From contig NC_087105.1 of the NCBI RefSeq assembly GCF_963855985.1, forward strand, positions 6,636,501-6,700,500: a stretch of DNA of 64,000 nucleotides. The letters run 5' to 3'. The notes under the pieces are model-generated. The model was not told the origin of the DNA, did not search any database, and saw only the letters and a program-made list of their open reading frames with translations. The DNA comes from Ostrinia nubilalis (lineage: Eukaryota; Arthropoda; Insecta; Lepidoptera; Crambidae). The position numbers were made by a program, and so were the translations under genes. Below, piece after piece: positions 1 through 12,417 of the stretch; position 1 is the first letter of the stretch, and each line of letters opens with the position of its first letter.

Positions 1-64
1 AGATGCCATCTTCAAGCTCCGTACGGCCGCAGTATAGCCCAGGACATGTCCTTACAGCAGACAT
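1..64 (-). CDS. JKAMP (JAMP)-like protein, N-terminal end, partial
   Basis: Reading the minus strand from an ATG at 64 down to the window edge gives 21 open codons beginning MSAVRTCPGLYCGRTELEDG. The CPGLYCGR core matches the N-terminus of JNK1/MAPK8-associated membrane protein (JAMP/JKAMP), a multi-pass ER membrane protein that helps recruit proteasomes and ERAD factors; family members begin with a Cys-x-Gly-Leu-Tyr-Cys-Gly motif followed by a Cys-rich stretch. The rest of the gene lies to the left of the window. The call rests on a short stretch recognised from memory, so it is moderate at best; a chance open frame is the alternative. Confidence 0.5.
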   Translation of the reverse strand, partial: MSAVRTCPGLYCGRTELEDGI

Positions 65-481
65 TATTTGATTCAATTCTGGAGTAACATTTTGCGTTAA
101 TGCATGTTTATGGATAACCGTATTACGAATATAGCCTGTTACGTAAAATTAATATCAATATTTTATCATGGTGATGGACACAAATATTGATGAGGAACTG
201 TAATTTCAAAACAAATTCACTGAATTTTACTGTAAACACTGCAATGCCAAAAAAAAATTGACATTGACAGTTAATTTTGACAGATCAGTGACAGCAGACT
301 TTTTTTTAATAGCATGGATATAAGTACTTAAACAGTCTAAAACAGAATTATTATTATGGATCTTTCTTGGAAAACTAAATTTAGCCAGTTGGGCAACAAA
401 ATAAAGCGAAATGAGAGATCGTTTTTAGACTTAACATTTATTATTTATTTAACATTGCTATAGACATGATGACCCTACTCT

Positions 482-564
482 ACAGTGGCGACTGGCGCCA
501 TCTTGGAGAATGCAAATGTGATAGTCTTCTTACCGCTTTAGCGCTCACCAGTTGGCGCCACTGT
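482..564. mobile_element. miniature inverted-repeat element, about 83 bp
   Basis: The ends are inverted copies of ACAGTGGCGCCA (the left one interrupted by a few bases). A second diverged copy with the same interior (GATAGTC, CTTTAGCGCTCACCAGTTGG) lies at 39001-39076, so this is a dispersed family. Confidence 0.6.
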
Positions 565-612
565 CTTCACCACTCACACTGCAGTACCGTCAATTACGAC
601 GGTCGACGACGG

Positions 613-2011
613 GGGTGCCCTCTCAGACGCATAACATTTTTCATCATAATTTAGTTTGGCATAACAGTATTTGCATAAAGTTTTTTCGCATAATCTTTGA
701 TATGCATAGTTTTCTAAATGCATAATGGTTTCTTAGGCATAATAATAACTTTCTCTAATTTTCAATATCATAATTTAAATAATCATAAATGTAAAGAACA
801 TAATTTTTATATACATAAAGTTTGTTTTTAATAAAATACTATAAACATAATTTAATTATTTATAACATTTAAAGTCATAAATATTGTCTATAAGAGCAAC
901 CAACATTGAAGAGTAAATAATTATGTATTTGTGATGTTGCGAACGATCCTCCTTCCACCTTTATACTCTTTCGGCCTATAGATTTGCAAAAACTAAATTC
1001 TCTGTATCATTGTCATTTTTTTTCTTAATTTTTGACCTGTCTCTTAGAAAACTTAAGCTCGTGAAAATACATTCTGTTTGATCTCGAATCCCTCTATCTA
1101 TTATAACGCACATATTATACAGTCCACATTTCTTTTACAACATTAAGCTTGCCTGGTCTGAAATTATGTTGATCCCGACTGGCCGTGGTCTCTTCCACGT
1201 GGTACTAGTCTGCCCTATACTAGAGTGTAATTTAAAAGCCGGAGGCGCGGAGGGAGTGCGGTCCTCGCTCGCTGTAACATATATCCGGCAGCCGTGCGAG
1301 CTGGAGCGGCTGAGGCTGGTCGCCGAAGGCGACCAGCAAGCCGAAGCTGCGGAAGCGAGCATGGCATGCCGGGTATATGTTACGCCAGAGCGGAAGGACC
1401 GCACTTCCCGCAGCGCCGGAGATAAGGCAATCCTAATGCTTGCTTGCATGCTTGCTTGCATGCATGCTTGCTTGCTGCTTGCTTGCATGCTTGCTTGCTG
1501 CTTGCTTGCATGCTTGCGTGTTTGCTGCTTGATTGCATGCTTGCTGCTTGCTTGCATGCTTGCTTGCTGCTTGCTTGCATGCTTGCTTGCTGCTTGCTTG
1601 CTGCTTGCTTGCTTGCATGCTTGCTGTTTGATTGCATGCATTCTGCTTGCTTGCATGCTTGTTTGCATGCTTGCTTGTCTATTTATATTTGTTAACTTAT
1701 ATTTTATGTGTACCTATAACATTTTTATATTTCATATTTGTTAAAATTATGGTATTTTGTATTATAAATGGTAATATTTATGGCATTGGTTTAGATGCCA
1801 ATAAATGTTATGCCTAGAAATCGTTATTAAAAAAGCAAGAATACGGAAAAAATATATACTAAAATATTGTTATAATAAAAGTGGTTATGGCAAAAAAAAT
1901 ATGCCTTATGATTTATTCTGTATTAACGTTATGCGAAATGATGAGTATGCCAAAAAACTTTATGCACTCTTAAATTATGACAATATTTTTTATGCAACCG
2001 AATATGGACCC
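613..2011. mobile_element. non-autonomous DNA transposon, copy 1 (about 1.4 kb)
   Basis: Nearly identical over its full length to 18975-20344. It starts GGGTGCCCTC and ends GGACCC. The left 400 bp carry many GCATAA-type motifs, while the right 250 bp carry many TTATGC motifs, i.e. subterminal repeats in inverted orientation. The middle holds a GC-rich inverted repeat (1273-1385) and a TTGC/CATGC satellite. Flanks are GACGACGGG on the left (offset by two bases) and GTCGACGGG on the right, which could be an imperfect 9-bp target duplication. No transposase is encoded. Confidence 0.7.
1434..1679. repeat. TTGC/CATGC satellite tract
   Basis: Runs of CTTGCTTGCATG, CTTGCTTGCTG and variants. Because its unit lengths shift frame and lack stops, it produces long spurious Lys/Gln/Ala/Cys or Leu/Ala/Cys open frames on both strands. 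The tract is part of the transposon and recurs at 19741-20030. Confidence 0.9.
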
Positions 2012-2245
2012 GTCGACGGGACCCTCATCATCACTTAATTTAAAATTACGTAAACGTGTACCCACAGTACATAATTATGATGAGCTATGATAAATTGATC
2101 TTGTTCGATTAAGTAAAATGAAAACGACTGCAAACATGTGCATTTATTAACTTTTAATAATACCTAAACTTGTTTCTTTTTTCAATTTCCATCACATAGG
2201 TAGATTACATTCATAAAGTTAATAATGATTACATTAGTTTTCCTT

Positions 2246-5200
2246 TTATAGAGCTTTGAATTTTCCACTCTCGTCAAAACGCTTCCCAAAGAAACGGGAA
2301 AGGAGACGCCTAACGATATAACGTAAAATTAAGAAGGCCAGGAAAATGAACACCAAAATAACCGCGCCAAGGGATAACGCGATATCCAGCATGAAGTATT
2401 TGGTAAAGCTGCTGCCAACGGCGGAAGATCGGAGGTGACGAGCCCCTTTGTTGCTCAAGACATACTCGGTCCACCACGTAGCAGTTTCAGGGCCTGATAT
2501 TGCTGGATCGAAAGCCGCACGCCTCAGTTTCGACATGGATATTTTGTACCTGACAACAAAAATTTAAGAATTAAGATACAATTTAGTGTCCTTAAACGGC
2601 AATAAAGTAAGTTATGTTATGAAACAACAAATAAAGTATGTTAAGAATTCTATTTCTTTACTCATGTGCTCATTGATCTGTCACTAGAAGAAACATGCAA
2701 TTTAGGCGAATTCGCCTGCCATTTCTAGCGACATCCCGGAAGATTGATCCACAGCGGTTTAATATTGACCTTAGTCAACAGCTCAATACAAGGTTCGAAT
2801 TCATAACACAGGATATAACAAGGAAATACTTTGAGTACTTAGGTACGTAATATAAGTAGGTACAGTTTGCTCTTTAACTTACGGTTCATTTGTAACAACG
2901 GCTTCGATCGTCGACTTCACTGTTTCCTTCTCCAAATTGTAAGGATCTAATAACTCTCCTGCCCCAAACTTAGTGATTTGTTCAATGAAAGTTTTTGTAG
3001 GCTTTTGCAGTGGAAAGCCAATTATTGGTACTTCGTAAAAAACAGCTTCCTCCAAAGAGCGAGATCCACCGCTTGTAATGAAGGCTTTAACGTTTGGATG
3101 AGCTGAAATAAAAAAATAACAGTTTACTTAAATCCTATTTTACACAAAGGGCTAAGCAAGTTAAGTTATTTTAACTTTAGCTCATCTCAAATATCTGAGT
3201 TGGGTGCAGACTGCAAACAATACATAAGTATTAAGTCATGTTTGCGTGTAGTAAATTAGAGGTGGTCGTGCTTTTGCAGTAGAGGCTGAATACATGACCT
3301 GGTCAATACGAGTATGTCGATCTTTATAAATTAAACGTAATCTAACGTTGTATACCTACCTAAGAGATCAACTTTTAAACAGCATAATAAGAGACTGAAC
3401 CCAAACCCTGATTAAATGACAACTTCTGTACCTTCAAGTAGGTAACTTACCAAGAATTTCTTGCTGAGGGAACCACTGTTGAGCCAAAACGTTGTCGGAC
3501 TTGTTGATCATGGTGGTGTTCGCGATCTTCCACAGGATAGTGTAGGGTAGCTCACGGAACGCATCTGCCAAGGTGTTCAGGATAGCGGGTGCCAGCATTT
3601 CTGGCTCTTGCAGTGCACCTAAGCTGAAGTACACAATTCCCTTTGTGGCCGAGTCCAAAAACGTTTGCAGGTTCTGAAAGAAAGAGCAATAACATTGTAG
3701 AAAGTAGGTACCTACTCTTGTGGCGGAGTTTTGGGCTGACACTGCAATGTGTAGTTTGTTGTCGTCACGACAAGAAGAAGAATATTGTAGTACTTGTACT
3801 AGGTACTTCGGTATCTAAATACCGAAGTACCTAGCTTTAAATCAGGTGCATCTCCTAATTTTTAAACATTTACAATGCCCTAGGGGCATAAATATTTTAA
3901 AAATTACGTATCAAATTTGTTGCTATGATTTTGCATATTTTATAATTATCAGACGAGAAATCGTAGATTCGATTATCGTGTCGCGCGCGTCTATTATTTC
4001 GTCCGTTACATTAATAAGGCGATGAGGTGAAGCTGTCTGCTTACTCGTTAACTAAGTATAGCCTGACCAGGAACATAAAAACCTGGCATAGAGGCGCGTC
4101 AATTGCATTTGATAGTGCAACACTGAGTACAGTCGTACCTGTGTTAAATTGAGAATGTTACTAGGTATGCAAAATCACTTGAAACCTCTGTTACAGTTAG
4201 GCTTTAACATTTACAAATACATTAGTTTTTATTTCATTCAAAAATACCCAGTAGTTATGATTTTATAGGCATTCAAAGTTCGCTTAAATATTGAGTTCCG
4301 CCGACGGTCACGTGACCCCGCGTGACGTACATTCACAGTGTCCGCTCACTAGAAAACGGATATAAACATACTTAAATACATTTTTTTTTGTTAATACAAA
4401 CTTATTATACATATTAACACCCAGACCCATCACAGAAATTAGAATTGAACCAAACCCAAACTTGATGCGATTGTGTCGTTTTATTGTGAATTACCTTCCA
4501 GCTCCATCATTAGACCCTGATTACTATATAGAATTAAAGTACTCATCAATACAAAACGAACGAGCCCAAACTCGATGGATTTAAGTCGTTTTATTATAGA
4601 GTTCCTATGGCCACCTTCCAGCTCCATCATGAGATCAGCTCCATGTCATCATAATATTGTATGGTCATCCAAATCACATGTGTTTGCGAAATTTCAGCTT
4701 AATCGGTTGCCTGGAAGTGGTTCTTAATTCAGCTTGCAAGATTCCACCCATACAAATTATGAGCCAGTCACTGTAATATGACGTCACGCGCATAAAATGG
4801 CGGGCCGGCTGCCGCCCGCACTTTTAAAATTCAATATCTTGGAAACTAATTGACGTATCGAAATAATTCTATCACGTGTATTTTTTATTTTTAACAGAGA
4901 ATACAGAAAGCTATAAATCAAAATTCGTGAACATTCTTCATTAATAGGCTAACTTTATGTATCAGGATTCAGGATTACGGGCTAATTTGATATTTTCATA
5001 AATAAACGAAAAAATATTATTATAGGTAACATGGTTTAAATAAATTAAATGAAACCATCAATCGAGCTGGTAGGATTTATTTTATTATTCATCAATAATC
5101 AAATTCAGAATTTGAATATACAACTGCAATGTCTGCTCATGAACGCTTCAAACTCGGTACTTCTTTCCCAATTCCATAAAATTCAAAACGAAAGTGATGA

Positions 5201-7513
5201 CAAAAAATTTTAAAATAGGTAGTTGAAACAAACCACAGCTAATTTTCATAGTGGACTGTACTATACGATAAACATGTCAGTCAATTTGACAACCTTTGTC
5301 GGAAACATTATTCAATGAAAATATTGTCCGAACCCTTAGTATTTCTCTTCGACAAATACTTTAACACATTGTGAACCACTTTTCTTTCACGATTAAAGAA
5401 AGATTTTAGCAATTTAATTCACAAAATCAATTGCGCACATTTAAAATAAAGTTTGTTTACACTTTGACAGCAATAGACTGACACAGGGTGCGGAAACTTC
5501 CATACAACGGTCATCAAAGTGAAACTTGCTTCCAAACAGCGACATCGGTGAATAAATTCAAATACTTTTTAACTACCCTAAAACGCTCTAGATGTCGCTG
5601 CTCCTGTTTCCTTCATATTTTCATTTTTTTCTTAATTAAAATATATTTGAGAATATTGTTAATTACAATGTGAAAACATTTTTTAAATGAAATTAATTTG
5701 TTTTAATTTAAAACTGAACGGTGACATTTTTTGTTATAATTTACATAATAGAGTAGTAGAAATTACTATTTAACATATGGCAACTTTGTTTTTCCTCCAA
5801 AATGGCCGGTGTTGTTTTTGTTATGTTAAATGCATTCTTGTTTTCTTAGCCATCATTTAAGTGTTCTGTGGCCCTATTAAAGTATTGAAGAGTCGTCGAG
5901 TCAAATTCAAGTTCATTCCTTCGTACCTGCTGCTGTTCTGGTTCATCGGAGTTTTGTTCGTTCCTTCGTGAATCGCGAAGAAACTTTCTGTTATGTTCAC
6001 AAGTGATCTGAGTTTTCTCAAAGTGCAAATGCTTTTTTAGTGTTGTTGAAAACTTTGCGACAAGACGCTTTTGGTGTATAATATTATGTGTGTTCAGTTC
6101 ATAAATAAAGTAAAATTATTAAATTCAAAAGTTTTTGTTTATTTGCATTTCCATGTGCAATGTAGAATTTTTCCAAATCCATTGTTTTGAAAATAATACA
6201 ATACGTACACCATAAAGATAAATATTTTCAAAATAATGGATTTGAAAAAATTCTACATTGTACATCATAAAAACAATAATTCTTTTGAAGGTTATGAGGG
6301 CCTATGTGTGCGTGAACTGTTTGTATGTGTGCGTGGACTTTATGTATGTATGTGTGCGTGGATTATGTATGTATGTGAGCGTTACGTACGTAGGTTAAGT
6401 ACAGGGAATTTAACACCAGGCTGTCAATTAGTAGGTTCAAAAATTTGACAGAGAGGGTTCTCTATTTCCTATGTATTACTTTTCTCTATGGACTGACATG
6501 CAAGGTGACATGTCAATGAAGTTTTCAGTTACTGTTGCCATTAAAAGAAATTAGTACCATTAGTTTTCCGCAACATGGCGAGGGTTTTTATGTTCCTGGT
6601 CGGGCTATACCTACCTAATTATGAGTCGACTAAGCACCTACTTTCGTGAATTATTACTAAGTTTAATGAAACATTAGAACATTACCTGTGGCAGATGAAG
6701 ACCTGGTCTAAGATGCAAGCGGTCTACGTATCTAATCGCTGGAACTGTAGGTCTATTTCCGAGCAAAACTGGATTATTCGCAACGAAGAGCATATCAATA
6801 TCTTGCTCCACTTCTAGAAGACTTCTTTTCATATCAAAGATTTTCTTAGCGGCAATTTCACAGAGTGGTTGGAAGTTGTAATAGTAATCGTTGTATGTTT
6901 GAATATGACGATAGAACTCCACCAACTTCTCCCAGTTGGACATTTGTCCACTGTTCAAAGAGTTCACGTCGAGGTAATATGCTGGGTGAATGGGGTTACC
7001 TTTAGCTTCATACTGGTGCAATTTACCGCTCGATGTAGTGAATGCAATGTGAGGAGCCTTGTATTTCTCGGCAACCGCGTACAAGAGTGGGACATCAGCT
7101 TCAGTCACCACCAAATCAAACTTAATATTGGGGTTAATGAGTAGAGCTGTCATTTGCTTCGATCTTAACTGGGCGATGGCTATTTTCAATTTCAATTCAT
7201 TGATAGCTCGTATTCTAGGCAAATAGTCGTTGACGTTGGTCATCAAGTCCTTATGATCGTCCCAGTATTGTCCAGACTCCTGGCTTACATCTAGCTCTAC
7301 AATTCTTTCGACATCAGGATATTGGAAGTGGCCTGGATATGCGGTCATCAGCACCACGGAGTGGCCTTTCTGTGCGAGTTGCGACACATAGGCTCTATAT
7401 ACTAAATGGTCCGAATAAGACAGAGATGAGATGAGGACTAATATGGACGCTGCATTTGCAGCGCTGCACAGGTAAAGTAATATGAACAGTCCACTAAACT
7501 TTAACACGCCCAT
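2246..7513 (-). CDS. UDP-glycosyltransferase (UGT), possible pseudoenzyme
   Basis: Four exons on the minus strand: 7513-6686, 3673-3451, 3102-2883 and 2549-2246. Phases agree and give about 524 aa, normal for insect UGTs. Residues 1-21 look like a signal peptide (ends SAANA). A long hydrophobic segment near residue 475-500 followed by a basic tail (RRLLSRFFGKRF) fits the ER membrane anchor. Exon 2 has the FSLGALQ glycosyltransferase strand and exon 3 the UGT signature region (FITSGGSRSLEEA, then VPIIGFPL). UGTs transfer sugar from UDP-sugars to small lipophilic compounds in the ER lumen. Two things are odd: the catalytic His of the SYSHQ-type motif is Asp here (SYSDH, D35), and the donor-binding Asp-Gln after the signature proline is replaced by Pro-Thr (GFPLQKPT). 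Intron 1 holds a 2.5 kb transposon. Confidence 0.9.
3799..3834. repeat. perfect 16-bp hairpin in UGT intron 1
   Basis: CTAGGTACTTCGGTAT is followed after four bases by its exact reverse complement. No function is evident. Confidence 0.8.
4057..6609. mobile_element. DNA transposon with about 28-bp TIRs in UGT intron 1
   Basis: The left end reads TATAGCCTGACCAGGAACAT and continues AAAAACC. The right end is its reverse complement with one or two changes (GGTTTTTATG ... GGTCGGGCTATA). The ends abut TA, consistent with a TA target. No intact transposase was found; the interior is a mosaic of older repeats, including the palindrome at 6154-6264. Confidence 0.75.
6154..6264. repeat. palindromic insertion inside the 4057-6609 element
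   Basis: The left arm (6155-6193, ...CAATGTAGAATTTTTCC...) and right arm (6221-6263) are near-perfect inverted copies around a short AT-rich loop, as in a small MITE. Confidence 0.7.
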
Positions 7514-7576
7514 TTTTCACTATTTTAACACTATTACTTAACGTCCGTCCAGCATCGACGTGGAATATAAAAGGCC

Positions 7577-9782
7577 ATATCGCACCCTTAATAATGAATG
7601 GGCACAACTCCAAAATTCAGTTTTTTGGGAAAAGCCAAAAAACCAATCGGCGGATCGCGGTTTTTTACATAATTGGCTCTAAAATCTTTATTTTATCAGC
7701 TACAACTTTCAAATTAAGCATACTTCATCACTGGTATCTGTTATATAATTTGACATAAGACATTTTTGAAAATATTGATTATGAGTATTTAAAAAAATTG
7801 TTTAAAAAAATATTTCAAAGTTAGGCCTTTATTTTACTATTTCTGTTGTTGTGATTTTGGGTATTACTTGTACTTGTGCCCATCTAATCCTTAGGCTGAA
7901 TTGTTTTATATGGCATATTCCCTAATATTGCTCTCTAATATTTAAAAATAAGTGTATAATTCGATTTTTATATTGATTTACGCCCAATAACATTGGGGAC
8001 AGTTATTGTGCGGTATAGTAGCTTATAGCCAATTCAGTATAAGAGTAGGGTGCTGAATACTAGAAAATTATTAGATATGTCTAATTAGATTAAAATAAAG
8101 ACTATTAGCTATTTCCTGTATTAAAAACTTTTTCTGTAAGGTTTTCTGTTATGGATTTGTTCAGGATAATCACTTATTAAAGTCCAACAGCCAGTACCTT
8201 GGTATCTTTTTCCACTATCCTGCTGTCCTGGTGGAAGGAACCGTTCTCCTTGTCCCTTACTATAATCACCCACATTATGTGGGAATCAGTTCAAATGGCT
8301 AATGTAAAAAATACAATTTAATACTCAAATTGGCGTGTGTAATTTTTGAAGGATTTTAGCAACCAATTTTGAACACAAGAATATCTATTCTGGTGTTCTA
8401 ACATTCCCCAAAAAATGTTTTACTACTAAAGCACCTTAGCCATGCTTCAGATTCAATTTGTGTTATATGGTTTACAAATACAGTCTTTTATAAGAGCACG
8501 GATTTGCAGTCCATCGAAGGTAGCTGCTTTTAGTTTTTCCGTACTCATCATCATTTTGCTTTTGATCATTTTAGTTATTAGAAAGCTCAATACATATCTT
8601 TGGCCCTCCAAATAGAAGCTCTTTACGTCCTGCTTGACTTCAGTATTGCAAAGAGTCTAGGTACACAAGGTTTACGACGATATTGGACACCCAATATTTA
8701 TTATTTTGTACAATTTTTATCCCAAAGTATGCTTGGTTTGTTATCACAAACTCCGTGATCTTTTTTCTTTGCTTTTGTGTACAATATTTGCCACATATTA
8801 ATAAAAACTGCTAGTGGTGTTAACACAAGATTTCATTACGAACTCATATTTTTAAGACAAAAAGCACTTTAGAACTTAAATTTAGACAAACTGAAAATTT
8901 CAAGGTCTAATAGCTGATCAGTAAAATTGTAGTAACTTAATACGTGAAACGATAATTTTAAAATAAATTCGATGTATCCTCAGTCCTCAGAATCTGAGTG
9001 ATTAATTAGCATCAATTTATGTGACCGTAATAAATTAATGAATAATATAATTAAAAATTATAACACTATCATATTAAAGTAATTCACCTTTTGGCTGACT
9101 AGTGCGTTTATTCATAAAATAAACAAAGAAAAAAGCCAACCCGAGCCCCGAGCGAACGTTAATAGCCTTAACACGTAGGTATGTCTCTTATTTTATTAAT
9201 CATTAGTTTATTTGTCGGGAAGTATTTCATAACCATCGCTTTATTTCTTAGCATCGCGATAAAACATTATATAGGCTCCTAATCAACCAATAGGTATGAA
9301 AATTAATACCAAGAAGCAAATTACTTTTATAGGAGAGTTGTAAATTTAACTACAAACACCCATCCATGGTCCGGCTAACTAAAGTTAAAGTTATATTTTA
9401 TAATTTTCTATGATTAACGGGACTTTATCAATGTAATAAAAATGAAAATGTAACATATTATTAGAAATATAAGGAATTAATAAGTCTTAGCTCACTAACA
9501 CTTACTTAAAAGTTTGTCACACAAAGGCACAACTCCAAATTGGACCACAGTCGCGCGGGCCGGATTCGACAAATATCGGCATGTCTCTGATTCAGCCCTT
9601 CTAGCGGGAAGATAGACGAAAGTATGGAAGGGGCACAAAATGTAGAACTCTTTTATCTGATCATTGTTTTCGATTTCTGTGAAAGCCATCTTGTAGAACT
9701 TACGAAAATGTGCCTCTCTAGTACAAAAAGTAAAAAACCAAAAATTTTGAGTTGTGCCCCTATATTATTAAGGGTGCGATAT
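7577..9782. mobile_element. TIR element directly upstream of the UGT gene (2.2 kb)
   Basis: The left end ATATCGCACCCTTAATAAT is repeated inverted at the right end (ATTATTAAGGGTGCGATAT). After about five variable bases the match continues through GGGCACAACTC. A TA target duplication can be drawn inside the ATAT ends. The interior is AT-rich with no recognisable transposase. It starts only 63 bp upstream of the UGT ATG, so it displaced or replaced the upstream promoter. Confidence 0.75.
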
Positions 9783-10119
9783 TAAGAACCAGGTGGTTTT
9801 CACTGTGGACAAAACACCTGTACAAATAACTTGCAAAATGCAAAGAATTATGAAGCGGACAGACCTAGAAATGAATCGGAACAATGAACAATCAAATATT
9901 TCCCAAGTGTAGCGTGTTCATGATCTTTTAGTACTTACTTACTTGTATTAACACATTACAATTTGATCTAGCTCTAGGTAGGTAAGTACTTAGTGGTTAG
10001 ACTCTAATAAACGCTCTTGGCCCGGAGGTCCTGGGTTAGATTTTTAGGTGAAAAACTCACTGATTAAAATCCAGATGTGAACCAAACCCTTAACCCAACG
10101 TAGAGGGTATCATACTACC

Positions 10120-12115
10120 TAGAGTCATTCGGGGTAACAGCACGCGGTGGGTAAAAGTACGCGGTGGTCCGATCTCCGACAGGGGTGGGAGGGCCGAGGT
10201 CTGTGTTTGTAAAACAGAGTGGCGCTACTGTCGCCGTTTAGGAGCCACGCGCCGCGCCGACGCAATCTAAGTACTGGTCGCGACACGTCGCCGAATACTT
10301 GTAGCACGCTTATTTCGTTTAATTTTTATGCCACGGAAAAGTGTGCTGTAGTTATATGGATAGCTCTGTGCCAGTAAGTATACTATATTTCTATTGTTCA
10401 TTTAATGTAGTTTTGATCTAAGTTTATCATATTCGTAAAAAGTATTTAACGTGTGTGTTGTGACTGATATTTGGTATATTTGCCGATTGGGGTAAGAGTA
10501 CGAGATTAATAGTACGCACGCGTACGTTTACCCCCGTTGCGTACTTATACCCCAAATGAAATAAAAATATCAAAAATTGTTCAATCTTTCAGAATACCTA
10601 CACCAAAATGCCGAGAAATTACATAAGGAAGGCCCCCCAGCCAGTGGCGGGGCAAGACCTAAATTTGATGTGGGCAAGACAGATTTCGCGAGGCCTTGTT
10701 CTGTGGCGACCTGTGGGTCTAGACAAAGTGCAAATTTTAATCGCAAACCAGTCGAAAAGTGGTCGAAAAGCCCCTTTTTTGTATGGAGTTTTGACGGATT
10801 CGATTTTCGATTCGATCAAAAAGTGCGTTTTGTCTAGGGGGGCTGAAGACGGATTTTATGAAATAATAAAAAAAAAACGGGTCAATGGTCTTTGCATTGA
10901 CAGTTTCTGATTTCTTGATTCAGTGATTATTTTTAAAGGAATATTGCGTCAAAGAATAATGTTCGTCACTTAATTTACCGTGTTGTTGCTTAATTTTGTG
11001 TCTGAGTATGACTGAATTTGTTTGGAAAAAAATATATTAATTTTATTTTTAACTAGGTACATTGTTTAGCTATCAAGAATTTATATTTAATAGTCAATGT
11101 TTGCATTTATTGTCGTATTGTGATATTGTCATCTCCACCTTGTATACATTTTTTCAAAATTTTTGATGCGCGAGGCCCCTTGTACCGCGAGGCCGTAGGC
11201 GGTGGCCCACGTCGCCCACGCCTTACGCCGCCTCTGCCCCCAGCGGACCCTCATCTCATCTCAGATGACCAAATAATGAAGGCCAATTATTTTGATCTCA
11301 AAGTGTGACTATTGCCAATATAAATAATTTAAGACAAGATTCACATTATAATAGATACAGGGTGGAGTTTTGTAATGCCACCTGGAGGGAAGGTGCTCTT
11401 AGTAATGTAGAGGAATCGAACCAACTAAAATTTGTTAAAAATTACACCCTGTATTTTTATTGCATCGATCGTTAGGGTTAAGTTTATGGATGAAATCTCT
11501 CTAACAAACTTGCTTAAATTAAATGAAAGGAAAACCATGAAATCTTAAATTATTTTAATTATTTACAAAAAATTGTATGGTATGATAGTGAATTTTCGTA
11601 AAATTTTCAAAAATCTTTGAATGGAGTTCTCTTTGTTTTAAAAAATTAAGGAATGTTTTATTTGAGTAAAATTTTCTATCTACAATATTAGGAGTGCTTT
11701 CCCTCCAGGTGGCGTTACAAAATTCCACCCTGTATAATACAAAGAGTTCTTATTTTTTGTAATGTTAAAGTTCTTAAAATGTTATTTACAAGATTAAATA
11801 AATATTGATTATTGCCAATCTTAATTGTATTCTCTAAGAAATCTGAATGCGTACGTTTACCCCGCGTGCGTAACTTTACCCTAAGACTTGCGTAATTTTA
11901 CCCACACATCGGGTCAAGAGTACGCATTGGAAAAGTTTTCAGTTAAGCCTATGTAGGGCTAAAACTAATTAATCTTGATGGAAATTTTTCTTAAATAGTG
12001 AAAATTTATTAAATATTCTACAGATTTAATATCATAACATGCCAATTATATAATTCTTTATAGGTCTGGGAGGCCATCAAAAAAAAAGTGCGTGCTCTTG
12101 ACCCGAATGACTCTA
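10120..12115. mobile_element. TA-flanked DNA element with GGGTAA/TACGC subterminal repeats
   Basis: Terminal inverted repeats GAGTCATTCGGG (left) and CCCGAATGACTC (right) are each bordered by TA. Near both ends, motifs of the type GGGTAA-AGTACGC and TACGTTTACCCC recur in clusters (about 10130-10175, 10490-10555, 11850-11935). No transposase is readable. A separate MITE is nested at 11356-11734. The element lies between the divergent UGT and CDK20 genes. Confidence 0.65.
11356..11734. mobile_element. MITE with about 36-bp TIRs, nested
   Basis: Left TACAGGGTGGAGTTTTGTAA continues TGCCACCTGGAGGGAA; the right end is the inverted copy with three changes. TA flanks are visible. It is inserted in the 10120-12115 element. 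Confidence 0.8.
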
Positions 12116-12417
12116 AGCCTAATTTTCCCTTACGGGAATTGAATTCCAAAACCGAACTAATATAATATCTTACATAAGTGCCTATTAGGTAGCTTTACCA
12201 GAATACCTAAACGAAAATAATTTTGTAATTTGTATCGATAGCGCATTGACGATAGTTATGAGTTAATGTTCGTTTCTCTATCTCTATTAAAAAAATGGTA
12301 TCCAACGGCAACGAATTGCTAAACAAACGCAACCATGGCGACTGTCAACACTGCATCAAAACAAACTTCGTGGATCAGTTCACGATTATTTTGGAAAAAG
12401 GCAAAAGCCTTTGAATC

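Larger units (their letters stand above)
65..2245. other. intergenic interval rich in repeats
   Basis: No gene was recognised between the JKAMP-like start and the UGT stop. The interval holds a small terminal-inverted-repeat element (482-564), a 1.4 kb transposon copy (613-2011) and, near 2143-2148, a minus-strand AATAAA that could be the UGT polyadenylation signal. Confidence 0.5.

Noticed and set aside
1135..1744. Open frames of 177-192 codons on both strands
   Set aside because: They read through the TTGC/CATGC satellite and a GC-rich inverted repeat of a transposon; composition (Lys/Gln/Ala/Cys or Leu/Ala/Cys) reflects the repeat. The same applies at 19529-20049.
5846..6028. 60-codon minus frame rich in Glu/Asn/Gln
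   Set aside because: It lies within the 4057-6609 element in UGT intron 1 with no homology or signals.
10577..10910. Overlapping open frames on both strands near 10.6-10.9 kb
   Set aside because: They lie inside the TA-flanked element; no family was recognised and no splice partner found.
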